From positions 31,472,968 to 31,536,967 of the forward strand of contig CM067076.1 of the NCBI GenBank assembly GCA_033980235.1: 64,000 nucleotides of DNA, given 5' to 3'. The notes beneath the pieces are model-generated. The model did no database searches and was not told the origin of the DNA. It was given only the letters and a program-made list of their open reading frames with translations. This document shows, one piece after another, positions 11,416-24,100 of the stretch. How positions within the stretch are numbered: the first letter of the stretch is position 1; every line of letters starts with the position of its first letter. The position numbers and the translations under genes were made by a program. This stretch comes from Diadema setosum (Eukaryota > Echinodermata > Echinoidea > Diadematoida > Diadematidae).

Positions 11416-12199
11416 TGCATGATACGTCACAGTTGCTCTTTTTCTATATTGTCAAACACACATGGGTAATTTTTCACATTTATAGCGAAACTTTAACATG
11501 TTTAACTACAACTTTGACAGCTTCACTTCTTTCCCTTCTCTTTCATTTGGCTTCATCTCCCCAAGTAAAAGATGCAAAGTTCAGTAAAACATGATGAATA
11601 AAACAGTTAAAATTCACACCTTCGATTAAATGTGTCAGCAGTGCATACTACATTGAACCACATTATTTTCTCACCAAGTTTATAGAGGAAGAATATACTT
11701 AACGTCTAACGAACACAGATGAACATAGGCAACCGACCAGATATAAAAACTCAGACAAGTATTGGGAATTGTCTGGCCATTTGAATATTTTTCGGAAGAA
11801 ACTGTCAAAAAGCTACTTGTACCGTGCTTGTGATGCCACAGTGAAATTCTCATATGACATTGAATCTGAAATTACTATTTCTGTAGACATGAAATAAGTT
11901 TCCGTTCATGTTATTGGAAATAATGTAATTGTAAACAGTGATATCGTATTCCGATACCTTTGCTTAGTTCTCAATATTACCTTCATACATGTCTATGGTG
12001 GCTTATCCTCAGTTAGGATTACTTGAACCCCATATCTAACATGCGCTTAGCTCCCAGGAGAGGGATTACACATTGATCAAGATAAGCTAAACGTGATTCA
12101 ATTCCTATAATCCACGTTAGTCACGTGGCTTAATCCAGAATGCTGAGAGTGTTGAGAGGGATTATAATCCCGTCCGGGTGTATCAGTGGCAGAAGAGAC

Positions 12200-13990
12200 A
12201 GTTTCCTTTTCTTTTTCACCTCAATTGAGATAATAGTCTGATAGGAATCTGCTCCTAGAGGGTCGGGCGGCGGGGCGGGGTGGGTGGGAGTGGAGAGACC
12301 CTCCCCCGGAAGTCGTCTCGATTATACCCTATTGAATGAACAGTTTACTGTGAATGGAGGTATGTATCGGAACGGCGAAGGTCATTTTTTATTCCGATCA
12401 AATTCCCTCCACGCTTATCCTCTCCATGGAAAGATGATGTGTTGCCTATTCAGGTAATGACGTCTCTAACAGTTGCTGTATAGTGTAAAATCATCAGAAT
12501 GTCTTGTACCAACTAGATTTTAACCCACTCTGTATATCTTTTGACTTGCCTGCATTATTCCATACATCATGAGCCTGTTTGTAGTCCTACCTATTCGGTC
12601 GTTGATTTGGTAAAATTGAGCTATCCCTCCCATTGTTATTTGCAAATGAAAATAAATAAATCAATTTTCAATATTTATATGCTATAAATAATGGTTGTAA
12701 TAAATGTCAGATCCTACACTTCTTGACCAAATATCAGTAGTTTGACTTTCCATAGTGTCAGTTAAAAAGTCATCAAAATTACACGCGGTATTTAAAAATC
12801 TGAAACATAATAATTGTTTGCATCTGAAAAATGTTGCCTTTGGAGCAGAAAAGGGATGAGAAAGGTGGTTGCGAGTTGAACATTTAAGAGAAAGCAAGTA
12901 ACATAAGCAATCATGACTACGATAATAGTCATGTCAATGACATCATCCTCACGTGACCTAGATATATGTTACTGACGTCACAATGACAATGTACGGTGAC
13001 ACTTTGGCAAAATGATAGACACGCGTCATAGGAAAGTGTTTGCAACCAATGCCATATTCCATAACTGTGTCATTTCGAATTTCAATTGCTTTTCAAGGGA
13101 AATAATATATTTTCATAATGACTTTGCGCATGATGTATGTATGGTATGTATGACTCTATCCTTCTGCAAGTCTCTGATTGCATAGAAAGTAAAGAAATAC
13201 ATTTGTATCGTATTGAAGCAATTTATTAATTTCATTTTATTTCAAAATCATTGAGGACTTCGGAAGAGCAGATTATCTCATTATTGTCAAGACAGTTAAT
13301 ATTTGAACTGATTCACATGAAGACATGTCCAAAATATGATACATGTATTTTCATTTTAACAGTCATTTGGATCTGACTGTCTAACTGCCTATAACCGACC
13401 ACTCTCTTTTAAATGATTTTTTTTCACCTTAAATGAATGTTCCTGTGTAGGGAGAGCTCCCATTTAACCCTGTCCTTGCCGTTGATATCCTGTTCATATG
13501 TATTGCCAATGGCGTGTTGAGGTAAGGGTCCGTAGAGGGTTACTTTTATTACACCCTGTCAACAGACACCAGCACACAGGCGCAGTCGGTGTTCTGTCAT
13601 CGACCTGCGTCATCCATGTGTCACCGTTGAACGTAAGAGGGCGTGGTTTGTGTCGTGGTAATCGCCATCCTTCAACATTATTCCGAGGGCATCCTGGAGC
13701 AATCATGCACTGAGCGTAAAGATTAGGCGATAAGCAAAAGAAGAGAGAAACATGGATATGCAATGAGGTTAAATGATACAATGTTCTCTCAAGAACTAGG
13801 GTTCAATTGGAGTCTGCCGATTACGCATATGTCATGTAGGATGAAATGAAATTGGTGCATCACATGTTACGTATACCTTATAAAGGTCAAGGTAGAACTT
13901 TACAGGATATCTTTTCTTTTTATTTTTTCATGTTAATGTCCACGTATGTATGGCAGCACGCAGACGCATTTTAACATTCTCTTTTGAATA
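12200..13990. other. No gene recognised
   Basis: Non-coding DNA. AAATGAAAATAAATAAATC at about 12644-12662 looks like a LINE 3' tail. Around 12938-12985 CACGTG and TGACGTCA sites occur close together. The frames at 13494-13781 lie on both strands over the same DNA and look random. Confidence 0.45.
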
Positions 13991-14056
13991 GGAGAGTTAC
14001 GGAAATAGTTTTATTCTATGAATAGCAACAATACATAGATGATGACTGGCGGGGGA

Positions 14057-14187
14057 GGGAACATTGCCAAATGTTCCACCCGAAGGGTTTGGAATGCTAT
14101 TGAGGGAGGTTTTAAGTCCCGAGAGGAAGTCGAGGGACTTATAGCCTCCCGCAAACCCTGAGGGTGGAACGTTTGGTAAATGTTCCC
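14057..14187. repeat. Inverted repeat built from GGAACATT/AATGTTCC hairpins
   Basis: Arms at 14057-14091 and 14153-14187 are about 35 nt and pair with few mismatches. Each arm is itself a small palindrome: GGAACATTGCCAAATGTTCC at 14058-14077 and GGAACGTTTGGTAAATGTTC at 14166-14185. The structure can fold either as one long stem or as two short hairpins. Confidence 0.75.
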
Positions 14188-14215
14188 GACAACAAAAGTT
14201 ATCATCTGTTATATT

Positions 14216-14458
14216 ATATGGGTTAGTCAAATCTGGTTTTCACATTGTATGGAATACTATAGTAGGTAAATTTATCCTATCGATTGCGTGAAAAATATGA
14301 TCGTTCAATCGTTTGGTATCGTTTGTCCTTTGTTACGTGAAAATGTTTTCCCATGGGAGAACATTACAAAAATGTTCTGCCCATGGGCGAACATAAAATG
14401 TGCCTCAATAACGTGACTGTGTTTATCCAATTACTAATCGGTATTTGACTAACCCATT
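14216..14458. repeat. Second inverted repeat with an inner CCCATGGG hairpin
   Basis: Outer arms ATGGGTTAGTCAAAT (about 14216) and ATTTGACTAACCCA (ending about 14457) are perfect complements. Inside, 14350-14387 is a hairpin whose arms start CCCATGGGAGAACATT and end AATGTTCTGCCCATGGG. The GAACATT/AATGTTC core is shared with the neighbouring repeat at 14057-14187. Confidence 0.7.
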
Positions 14459-14654
14459 TAATATTTCATAATGTGCTTGTAGTCATTTTAGGGAAGAGAT
14501 AATGACTTCTCGGCTACTCTTCGAAAAAAAAGGGGAGAAATTGTTAAGGAGAAATCGAGTATAAATAGCCAAACCATTCAACGTAGACTTCATTGTATGA
14601 CTCATATCTACGGAATCATTTACACAAGAGTGTCATGTTATGTTGTATGTGATA

Positions 14655-14723
14655 GAGAGAGGAGGCCGTGTCTGCGAGAGAGGGAGAGAGAAGAAGAATG
14701 GAAAAGAGAAGGGAAAGAATGAA

Positions 14724-14758
<35 letters not shown>

Positions 14759-15030
14759 GAGGGAGGGAGAGAGGGGGAGATAGAAAAGAGTGAGATAGAT
14801 CTACTAGAGAGGTCTGTCCTTGTGTCATTGCAAACTGGGAGGGAATATGAGGGCAGAGAAGAAATGATAGGAAAAAAAAGGGTGAGGTTGACCTACTAGG
14901 ATGGTGACTAAAGTAATTACATCTGTTACGAGGATAGAAAGAAAGAAGGAAAAGGAAGGGGAGAGAAGAGGAGTGAGAGAAGGTGAGAATGAAAGAGGAG
15001 AAGAGGAGAGGGACAGGAGGAGGGGGAGAA
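14655..15030. repeat. Purine-rich (GA) tract
   Basis: Long, mostly GA/GAA/GGA sequence including an uninterrupted GA run at about 14723-14746. Frames across it are low complexity and are not genes. Confidence 0.85.
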
Positions 15031-15185
15031 GAAAGAGTGAAGATGACCTACTTAACGTGGTTTATATAAATGCATCACCAATGTCTTCACAGAGGAAGAG
15101 AATCTTGACAGCAGAGGAACAATGAAGAGGAAAAAAGGATCACGAAGGTCACTCATCTTGAAGCTCCTACTTCCTACTTTTCTCT

Positions 15186-15224
15186 CCCCCCCCCCCCCCC
15201 CCCTCTCTCTCTCTCCCCCCTCTT
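15186..15224. repeat. Poly-C and (CT)n tract
   Basis: About 17 consecutive C followed by CT units and another short C run. Confidence 0.85.
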
Positions 15225-15885
15225 TCTATATCTCTTCAAGAAACGCAGTCTTCTTTCTATTCTTTTCTTCATTTTTGGCACCCATTTTGAAGGGCTAAAA
15301 TTGGATGCAGCAAGTCACCAGCAGACGTCACAAAGAGAATCAATGATGAAGACAGAACTCGCGGCCGAATCTGACACACTGGCCGGAAATCCGAGAGCGA
15401 CACACCGGAACACTCATGGCGCACAGACTGAAGAAGGGGCGTTTAATATTGGACCGCTGTGCCGCAAATGGGCAAGACAGACACACGATATTCAGGGGAC
15501 AGAACAAATATAATTGAGACACAACCATATGTCATCCGAAATAGCCGGAAACTATAGTCTGAAAGGTTCTAATTATCCTACTCAAATCACGCTGAGGTTC
15601 CAAAGATCACAGTTCAAAGCCATAATTCTTGTTTCGAGTAATACATCCACCACGTGTAAGCCTAAAATATATTACAAAAAGATGCCCATATGGTATAAAG
15701 AAAACTTAAGTCATTGTGTCTGGACTGCTGTGATACGTATTCAAGCAATAATGTCACACTTTCACAAAATGCTGGAACATATAACAGGTTAATGATGCAA
15801 TTGATACTCTCTCCTTTGAATGCTCTGAACGTCTAGCCATAGAAATGAGTGTACTTTTTTTAACGATGCATGGATAAATTTTGCG

Positions 15886-16191
15886 TTAAAGAAAACTTTA
15901 GGATGATTGTCAGACTTTTACATTTGAACGACTGTGAATTAGTTATGCAGAGAACAGAGTTTCAGAATTTATAGTAATTGGGATGAGGAATACTGCGTTC
16001 AAAATTTATAACAAATTGCAATTAACAAGGACGATGACAGTGTTATTTGTTTAAGATTTTTCAGAGTAGGGTCTATATGTATTGGTTTCTCTGCTCAAGG
16101 ACGACAATAAATTCCACAAATCTTTATGGGGCTGTCGATTTGTGTACTACATGATGTGAAATTATGAAAATCGCCTGGAATTCCCCTTTAA
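15886..16191 (-). mobile_element. TTAA-flanked MITE, family TF2, short copy (inverted)
   Basis: The reverse complement starts TTAAAGGGGAATTCCAGGCG and follows the copy at 9714 through CATAATTTCACATCATGTAG and GAGCAGAGAAAC. It then jumps across the palindromic centre of that copy and rejoins at TTGCAATTTGTTA and CTGAAACTCTGT. TTAA is present at both ends (15886-15889 and 16188-16191). Confidence 0.8.
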
Positions 16192-17142
16192 GGTCTCCTT
16201 AGTGTCGAGGTCTAGACTATGATTTTACCTCAGAAAAAAGTATGTGAGTGTCTTTGTGTTTGTATGCGTGTGTCTGTCGGTCTGTCTGTCTGCGTGTATA
16301 TGGGGCTCGCTTTAAAAAGGTTACAATGGCGTAAAGGCACAAAAGATCTGAAACCCACCGAGACAGGGAGATATTCCTGCCGTTTCTGTCTTCAATATTA
16401 TACCTAAAAGCGACCCATTGAGGAAACAATGTACCATTATCGTCCTGTTTATAAGGCTCTCAAGCAGCTTTCCAAGGATTGCCAACTGGCATTCTTATGG
16501 CAGCAAAACGTTGCAGAAACATTTAATGCGAAAATGTCACTTTGTCTCGCGAGACGAAAATAGACCCAAGAGACGGATGTGGTTTGTTTACACGAGTGTA
16601 ATTTCAAAGTCTGCTAGCCAAAATGTGCTTGCTAAACAGAAGAGACCTCCACTGTCTAAAAATGTCACTTTCTGTCAGTCTGTTGGGTCGAGGCAATTGA
16701 AACCCTTTAAGAACAGGTGAGTTCCACGATGCATTCAATATTGTGTGCGTGTCATACGTCTTTCTGGCCATTCTGACGATCCCGGTCAACACGGAAATCA
16801 GTTCGATCAAATCAACAAACAAAAAACAACATATGCAAGTTTCATTGCAATTGAAAAACAAAAACAAAACAAAAATGTGAAATTTAACAGTTTCTCCTGC
16901 TTCCCGAAACAGCGATATTTGTCACAATGACATACACAAACGGGGTAAAAAGCTGATAATATATGCTATAAAGCTAGTTTGTTATCTAAAGCTCGCTTAT
17001 ACATTGTTACAAATGACCTTTTCTTCTAGGTTGGTTAGGCACATCACTCGTTTTAAAAAAAAAAATGTGTCATAACGCAAAAGCTTGCTCGACGTAAGAA
17101 CACGTGGAATCCATTTTCAAATTATAACAAAACTTGCGTAGA

Positions 17143-17296
17143 CCTGGGGCCCGTTTCATAAAAGTTGTTATCAGTGACAACTGCCACATTTCTATGACAA
17201 ATTTGCTCTCAGCCAATCAGATGCAAGGATTTCAGTAGCTTGTCACATCTATGACAACTTGTCACTGATGACAAGTTTTATGAAACGGGCCCCAGG
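17143..17296. mobile_element. MITE with GGGCCCGTTTCATAAA ends, well-preserved copy
   Basis: The first 21 bases and the last 21 are exact reverse complements (CCTGGGGCCCGTTTCATAAA...), and near-perfect pairing continues to about 40 bases (TTATCAGTGACAA against TCATCAGTGACAA). The element is 154 bp with no coding capacity. A degenerate copy lies inverted at 9048-9192. Elements with this type of end are, from memory, widespread in marine invertebrate deuterostomes. Confidence 0.9.
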
Positions 17297-17373
17297 CGAC
17301 CAGAATGGTCCGTCATTATTAATGACATTTGGGTAAGCATCCTTTTCATTGTTTTGCATTGAATGCATTGACA

Positions 17374-17376
<3 letters not shown>

Positions 17377-17444
<68 letters not shown>
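17377..17444. repeat. (GT)n microsatellite
   Basis: About 34 uninterrupted GT units. Frames through it read as Cys/Val or His/Thr repeats and are not genes. Confidence 0.95.
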
Positions 17445-17447
<3 letters not shown>

Positions 17448-17585
17448 TGTCTGTTAACCTTGCCAAATACCCCGCCTGCTGTCAGGCGCATGTGTTTGCT
17501 GTTCCATGACAATTGCTCCTGCGACAATTGCTCCCCTGGAAGATCTGCACGCTCAGCCAAATACAAATTCTACCCACAAATATTA

Positions 17586-17659
17586 CCCCTAACCCTAATC
17601 CCAATCCTCACCTCAAACTAAAACTAAGACCCTATCACAACCCTAACCCTAACCCTAAG
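17586..17659. repeat. Interstitial telomere-like CCCTAA patch
   Basis: CCCCTAACCCTAATCCC at 17586-17602 and three perfect-phase CCCTAA units at 17641-17658, joined by degenerate variants. CCCTAA/TTAGGG is the usual metazoan telomere repeat. The array is too short and degenerate to be a telomere. Confidence 0.7.
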
Positions 17660-19047
17660 TCCTTGGAGAAGAAGGCCGGAGCAACTGTCACAGGAGCAAA
17701 TTTGTCACCGTGTTGGCAAGCATCTTTCATAAGGATTACTTGAATATTACATCACAGATGCTTATCTCAGTGAATTTAAAAACCAACATGCCTGTTGCAC
17801 GGTACAACATTTCCCCTTTTCTGCTCATGCGCGAAGTAGAATTATGAACTGGCTTATTATCGCCTCACCATACGTCTGCATGGGTTTCTATACAGTTAGA
17901 AGGATACAAGCACACTTTGGGCCATAGTTGGTAAGTGAACTACCAACTTTGATAGAGCCTTTAATATCCTCTTTTAAATTTTTTTATTTGCCTATCTTCA
18001 GTGGAATAATGATATGTTAAGAATCAATTCATGAATAGAAATGCCACTCCATAGGAAAAGCCGACGTGGATGAAGAGCAGCCCACCTACCATCTTAATAC
18101 ATCCTGCTAATGCAATTATCAACATTGTTGTCCGGTGACAGACCCAAAGACAAAATGTCCTAAAAGTTGCCAGTCACAAATTTATTTGACTGATTATGTG
18201 TGATGTGTAAACTGTAGAATATTCCACCTGCCGAGACGCACCACCTGGTAAAACCGCGCCAATGTCACATACAGACAATACATGTACATAGCACAATCAA
18301 TATCCACTGGAATGCGACTTGGCACAGGTGATTTCACCTGTAACACCTGTGAAAAAGAACAAAGCATCGCGACTAGGAATGGATTAAAAAAAAAACAACA
18401 ACAACAACAACAAAAAAAACAACGTAGGTCGCGTAGATCAGCTATTGGAGAATACCTCAGTCCGAATCAGTAGACCTGTTTAATACAATGAATACTTGAA
18501 GTATATATGCATGATATTTATGGTTCTTTCCCCTGTTAGGACCAAGAAACGCCATGCGCTGGAATATTCAATCCACCTGTCCATAATACTCTTTAATAGT
18601 AATAATAATAAGAAGAATACTGGCTACTAGTCTTGTGTAGCGCACAGGTCCACCTTTCAGTGCTCATGGCGTTTCAAAAATGAAAAGATAGATATATACA
18701 TGCATACATGTTCAAACATGACAACAGAGAAGAAACTGGCAAATAACAAACTAACTAACATACAAATAAAGAATGCAATATTATTATTGTATACATGCAT
18801 TGGTTGTACACATAAGTTCTATGTCCGGAAAGCCTGAGGCAAGCCTGACAGCCTGAGCTGAGCTATTGTCAAGACAGGTCTTAATAATATATTTATGCAT
18901 GAGATTTGAAACTGATTTATTCAAACGGGATTTTAAGTGCAATAGACCCTATTTGTAATATATTACAAGTCATGGATGTTTCTTTTCCTGTAGCCTAATA
19001 ACGAAGTATTTTCATTCACCTGCTCTCACCTGCTCCCTTACATTAGT

Positions 19048-19187
19048 GAGCTTTAGATCTGCGTCGCGAACGCTAAAGACGATGCTACTGGGCTAAAAAT
19101 GGTGTTCTGCACATGTATGAGGCAGCTCTTGTCATTGTTCAACCCGGGGCCTCCGTCGTCTTAGCGTTCGCTTCAGATCTAAAGCTC
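19048..19187. mobile_element. MITE-like inverted repeat with GAGCTTTAGATCTG ends
   Basis: The left end reads GAGCTTTAGATCTG then CGAACGCTAAAGACGA; the right end reads TCGTCTTAGCGTTCG then CTTCAGATCTAAAGCTC. The arms of about 36 bp pair well, around a spacer of about 65 bp. Length about 140 bp, no coding capacity. No target duplication was clear. Confidence 0.75.
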
Positions 19188-20675
19188 TGTTCCAAGGGCA
19201 GCTATTCACTCAGTTGTTGCTGGGTAGGGCAAGACTCCAGCGAGTTCTGAGGTTGTTGGGCAACTTTTTTGAGCAAAGCATGCATAGAGTATAAATGGTC
19301 TATCCTGCACCGGATTTAAGTTGACTCTAAATTAAATTTCCCTTTTTTATATCTCACATGGAATCATTAAGAAAAACATTTTCTTTGTACCGATCAAAAC
19401 ATGATTATAAACTATAAACATGTTTGTGGCTGAACCGATAGGAGAGTTGTGATGTGATGACGTCATTGCTTCTTTTTTTAAGTTGCATGTGCTGTTGCGA
19501 CTAATATCATTATTTCCTGCACACATGTGGAAAAGTAGAATTCCATTACTTTCTTATTTCAACTTCAATTAAGATTACACATTTCTCTTTTTTTTTTCTT
19601 TATATGAAAGTACACTACCTTTCAAAGTAAATAAAAAAAAACAAACAAGCAAAAGAGTCAAGAACATTCCCGTGCAACCCGAGGGACACAACTGCTGTTA
19701 CGGTCTACTTAGTGATAATCATTTCAAAACAAATTTATTGGAAATTCAAAACAACTGTCCCATTTGATTAATATTCTCGTAACATAACACATGTCTTTTC
19801 TTATCGTTATCGCATTGAGTTAACATCACATGTTTCTGGCTCACTCACGATTGCATTGGTTTTCAGAAAGAATTTGAAGTCAGTGCGCAACACACTCCAA
19901 AACAGCCATCCCCCGGGAACTGTCGTTTTTTAATGTGATTACAGATAAACCATGAAGGAAGAGAGAAATTTCAATATCCTCCCATTTCAGAGCGTGTCCG
20001 TGCAATATCCACATTTCCGTAAACAAGTCTGAAGCATAGTATATCTTCTTCTTCGGCGTCCCCGCTTCCTTCAAGATCCGGCCTGGCTTCCCCGCGGCTG
20101 GTGTCGGCGATGCCTGACTAGCAGATAGTCAAGGTCTTTGCAAACTTGGGGCCAATGGAAGTGCAAAGCCGATGACATGATCTTCAATTTCAAGATCTTC
20201 CGATAAGGAAAACAAGATGAGAAAGGACAACAAAATTAGCAAAACAGGAAGAAAAAGAAGAGGAAAGGGATGATTTTGATGAAAGAAGAACAAAAATAGG
20301 GAGGATGCGTCCTGAACGACAGGGGGTGAAATAAAATATGAAGAAGGACAAACGTAAGAAAAAGTTGAGAAAAGTGAAAAGAGGAAAAGGAAAAACATAT
20401 GAGAAAAAAAAACTAGGAGATAAGAGAAAAATTAGAAAAAAAAAAGGAAGAGAAAATGATAAATCTGATGAAAGAGTAGAAATAGAAGTGATGTGTGGGA
20501 AAACTTGAACTGCATGTAGAACAGCATACTTGATATAGGGAAAAGTGATTGCTTTACCCAGCCTTTTTTCTCATTTTCTTATTTTCAATACTTATGAGTA
20601 GGCCTTGTATAGGTGGACCATGTACAAAGCTTTTGAATGTTTAAAATACTATGTTCGAGAGATGAATGCGAGGTG

Positions 20676-20977
20676 CACTAATTTTGGGTGATGTTCGTTA
20701 TTCCGAACATTCCCGAAGGTTCATTATTTTATACCACACAAATTCCGTATAGATAGAAGTTCTTTATCCGTAAATTAAATAGGGTTCGTTAATCCCAACG
20801 TTTGCGGCGTTAATTCCGAAGGTTCATTAATTAAAAAAAAAAAAAATAGATAAGGTTCGTTATTTCAAATGTTCATCAACGTTTAATCCGAAAATTGATA
20901 AAAAAAAGAACATGAAAAAACGAACCTTCAGAATAACGAACCTTCGGAATAACGAACTGCAACCCTAAAATTTGTAC
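20676..20977. mobile_element. MITE-like element with TTCGTTATTCCGAA ends and internal repeats
   Basis: Ends GCACTAATTTTGGG...GTTCGTTATTCCGAA and TTCGGAATAACGAAC...CCCTAAAATTTGTAC are inverted over about 33 bp. Variants of GGTTCGTTATT/CCGAAGGTTCATTA recur inside in both orientations, so it is a repeat of repeats. It abuts the tail of the SINE on its right. Confidence 0.7.
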
Positions 20978-21103
20978 TCTTGAGCGAGAAGAGGAACAAC
21001 ATAGATTAACATGTTGTCAAAGTGCGTGAGCAACAGGTATGGGGTTCGAACTCAGGACCCCCTGGTTCAGAACCCAGAGCCCTAACCCATCTCACCTTAT
21101 TTC
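20978..21103 (-). mobile_element. tRNA-derived SINE (minus strand)
   Basis: On the minus strand a tRNA-like head reads GTGAGATGGGTTAGGGCTC (A-box region) and, about 35 nt later, CTGAGTTCGAACCCC (B box, consensus GGTTCGAANCC). The body CTTTGACAACATGTTAATC then TATGTTGTTCCTCTTCTCGC matches the body of the SINE at 28900-29118 (CTTTGGCAAGAAACATAATC). Confidence 0.6.
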
Positions 21104-21109
21104 GTCAAT

Positions 21110-24100
21110 GCATATGACTGAAGTACATAAATTATCTTTTGTCATGTTGAAGTGAGGTTCAGTAAATAAAGATACGTCTTTTGGGGACTGCGCCTATCAG
21201 GTTCGTCGCATAAGAGGATTTTCACCTTTAAAAATGGATGCTTTGCAGGTCGTGGAAATCAGACAGATCGCAATTATTCTATAAATTGACTGCTTTCGCC
21301 GTAGCAACGCGCGAGAGATAATTCTTCCCGTCTGCACCTGTGACTTGTGGAGCCACGGAGATGCCGGTCGTGAGTGGATGGCTTACGGAGGCGGGCCCGG
21401 GTAATTCTCCCCTTCCCGCCGACATTTCTCGCGAATACAGGACAATAACGCTAATTCGCAAATCCCGTGGATTTCAGATATAATTCGCTTGGTATCTGAC
21501 ACCTCGTACCACACCAGAGCCCTGTCTTATATGTGGAGCTGTAATTGACTGAAACATTAGTCAATGCGGGGTTAGTCACCGACCCACGATTTTACACCAA
21601 AGCTATCCCAGAGTCAATTTCATCTCATACATGTCGTACTGGAACTATTCCGGGCCCACCATGTCTCGCCATAAGCTGGACTATAAACGCCTCCACTAAA
21701 TAGGCGAAAATTGGAATGCTAAAGTGAAATTCTCTGATTGTTCTCTTCTCTTTTCTCTCTCTTCTTCTCTTCTCTTTTCTCTGTACTTCATTGTCATGGT
21801 TTCCATTTGGTATACCTGCGGTTATTTTTGCAGATATGTGACGGGAGCAATCGTCACAGTGCATAATTGTTATGGAACCCTGCTAGGAGTATAATTTTCA
21901 TAATGATCGTGATGATTATGATTATAAACTTGATGTTGCAAGAAGGGTATTTGACAAATGACAACTAAATGGATCCTGAATTATTAGCGTTAACGATTAT
22001 AATTACAACTGAGTTATGGGCTATATAGGATGATCCACCATTTTAAGAGAGGGTCCCTTTTTCTCACGTCGATCTCTGCCAAAAATTAATAAGTATAAAC
22101 TTGCACTCTCAATAGCATTACCCCCACCCCTTCTCCTCAGAGGTGGCTAAAAATCACAACTTTCCAGCCGAGATAGCGACCGTGTCCTTCCTCATTTGAA
22201 TGTCATCACAACACAAGCACGTTGGAAGGGGAAACTCGTGGAGCGTTACCCTACTATGTTTTCATTCTCGTCTGGTGCCAAAGATGCAGGCAGTAGATAA
22301 AACCCAGCTTTATGCGTGTCTGTGTGTCTAATTCCAAAGGCAAACCAGTGCAAAATAACAGCTTAGCGATTGTCGATGATCTGATCCTTCAATAAAATTG
22401 TTGTAATCATCTGAATTAAATTGGTAATTCTGTCATGTCTGTATTTCGTAAACTGTACATGAGGTCACCATCACAACTTGTGCTCCTTGTGGGATCCATC
22501 AATGAATGCAAAGTGACTTATGTTACGTCCCACATTTTTCTTACAAATACTTTACAAACAGGCAAAATTAATTATTTATGCTCATATAGTGCAGCTGATT
22601 ATATATCATAATGTATACCATCTTATTTTAGTTTCTCTGATTTATTTGCTGGCATCCGTTCGCATTTGATAGAAATAATCAGTCTTGACTATTGTATTGA
22701 AAAAGATGAAGCAACATGACATGTCTGCACTGACATGACTATTATGAATGTTTGGCAGCTTCCTTTCTCACTGAAGTCAGTCGTCAAGAATGAATACATT
22801 TTCCTTTAATTGTGCGAGATTTTCCTCAGATTTTTTAATATCACTTCAAATTCTTCACTGGCGACCTAAAAGATTGATCACTGCGCTTTGGAACACAAAC
22901 AACAAAATATATCCGTAAATCAGGCTTTTATGTGTTTATGTGGTCATTTTTCTTTGAAACGTCAATCTATTTTCAATAAGTCAAAGATAAAATACAGTAT
23001 CATAAGTATTTCAGTTAAAAAAAAAATCGAACTATAACTACTATTTGCTTACTTTGAATCATTAATTTCTTATTGGTTAAAGCAATGTGATTCATCGTAA
23101 AGCCTGATTTATATTTCCGTCAGCTATTGCAGATATCATGTGACACCCTAACTTTATGCTGACACTCTAAATTTCCAGTTGTAGACCAAATAAAGTAGTC
23201 TACTGCATTAAGCTAAATTGAAGAAAAGACAATTGATTATCAATTAAAGCTTCGCATTAAATTCTTTTACGCATGTATACTCCTCTTCAGTTTCGTCTGT
23301 CTGTCTGTCTTTCTGTCTGCCTGTCTGTCACTTTCTGTCTCTTTGTTTCTACAGGGAGGTGAGAGGAAAACCAGGGAGGTTTCCTCTTACCTCCCTGGTT
23401 TCTATAACCTTCTCTGTATCTATTTTGATGTTTGTTTGTTTTTTTACGAGTATGCGTGTTTAAGGGCCAACTGTGACCGAATTGCTAAATTACTCGAGAA
23501 GGGTTGGGCATTCTTCGGAACCTGGCGAGATTACAAGATACACTGTGATAGATCTTGCAAAGAAATGAAGCATAACATAACCTGTTGCAATGAGGGGGGG
23601 GGGGGGGGGGAGGGATGTATACCGAACACCCATGTATGAAATACGAAATGGGCAATCGATAAAATACTTCCATACTTGATTCAGTTACGGGTAATGAACA
23701 CCTTTTAGTTAAGGCTCCCAATTAGGTCTGATGTGTACGGGAAGTTAGCAATTATCGCCGAGTGGGAAATTGTCTCCAGCCTCCACCTATATAGTTCAGC
23801 GCACGTTTACGGAGCACGCAAGTGGCGAATAATGACACACATTCCGGGAATCAAATCACTTTCTTTTCAGTTGGAAAATTCATCACTTTCACTTGCTTTC
23901 TTTTACGAGACTGTACATGCTCAGTGCAACTCTCTTAATGAATATTTCTGTCCACACTTTGCCGAGGTTTTTTGTTTGTTTGTTTGTTTTAAGAAAAATG
24001 GATAAAATAAACTAAAGATATTCACCGAAAGCCATCGAGTCCAAATTTAGAATGTCAGTTTATTTTGGTGATGATACATCGTAACATTTAGACCAAAATA

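Noticed and set aside
17249..17621. Frames rich in Cys/Val or His/Thr across 17377-17444
   Set aside because: Pure translation of a GT/AC microsatellite.
17586..17659. True telomere or chromosome end
   Set aside because: Only a few perfect units, degenerate, and flanked by ordinary DNA on both sides.
18596..18672. AATAATAATA...ACTGGCTAC...TGTAGCGCAC stretch that vaguely recalls a dispersed repeat 3' end
   Set aside because: Recognition is from memory only, with no second copy in the window and no structure to support it.
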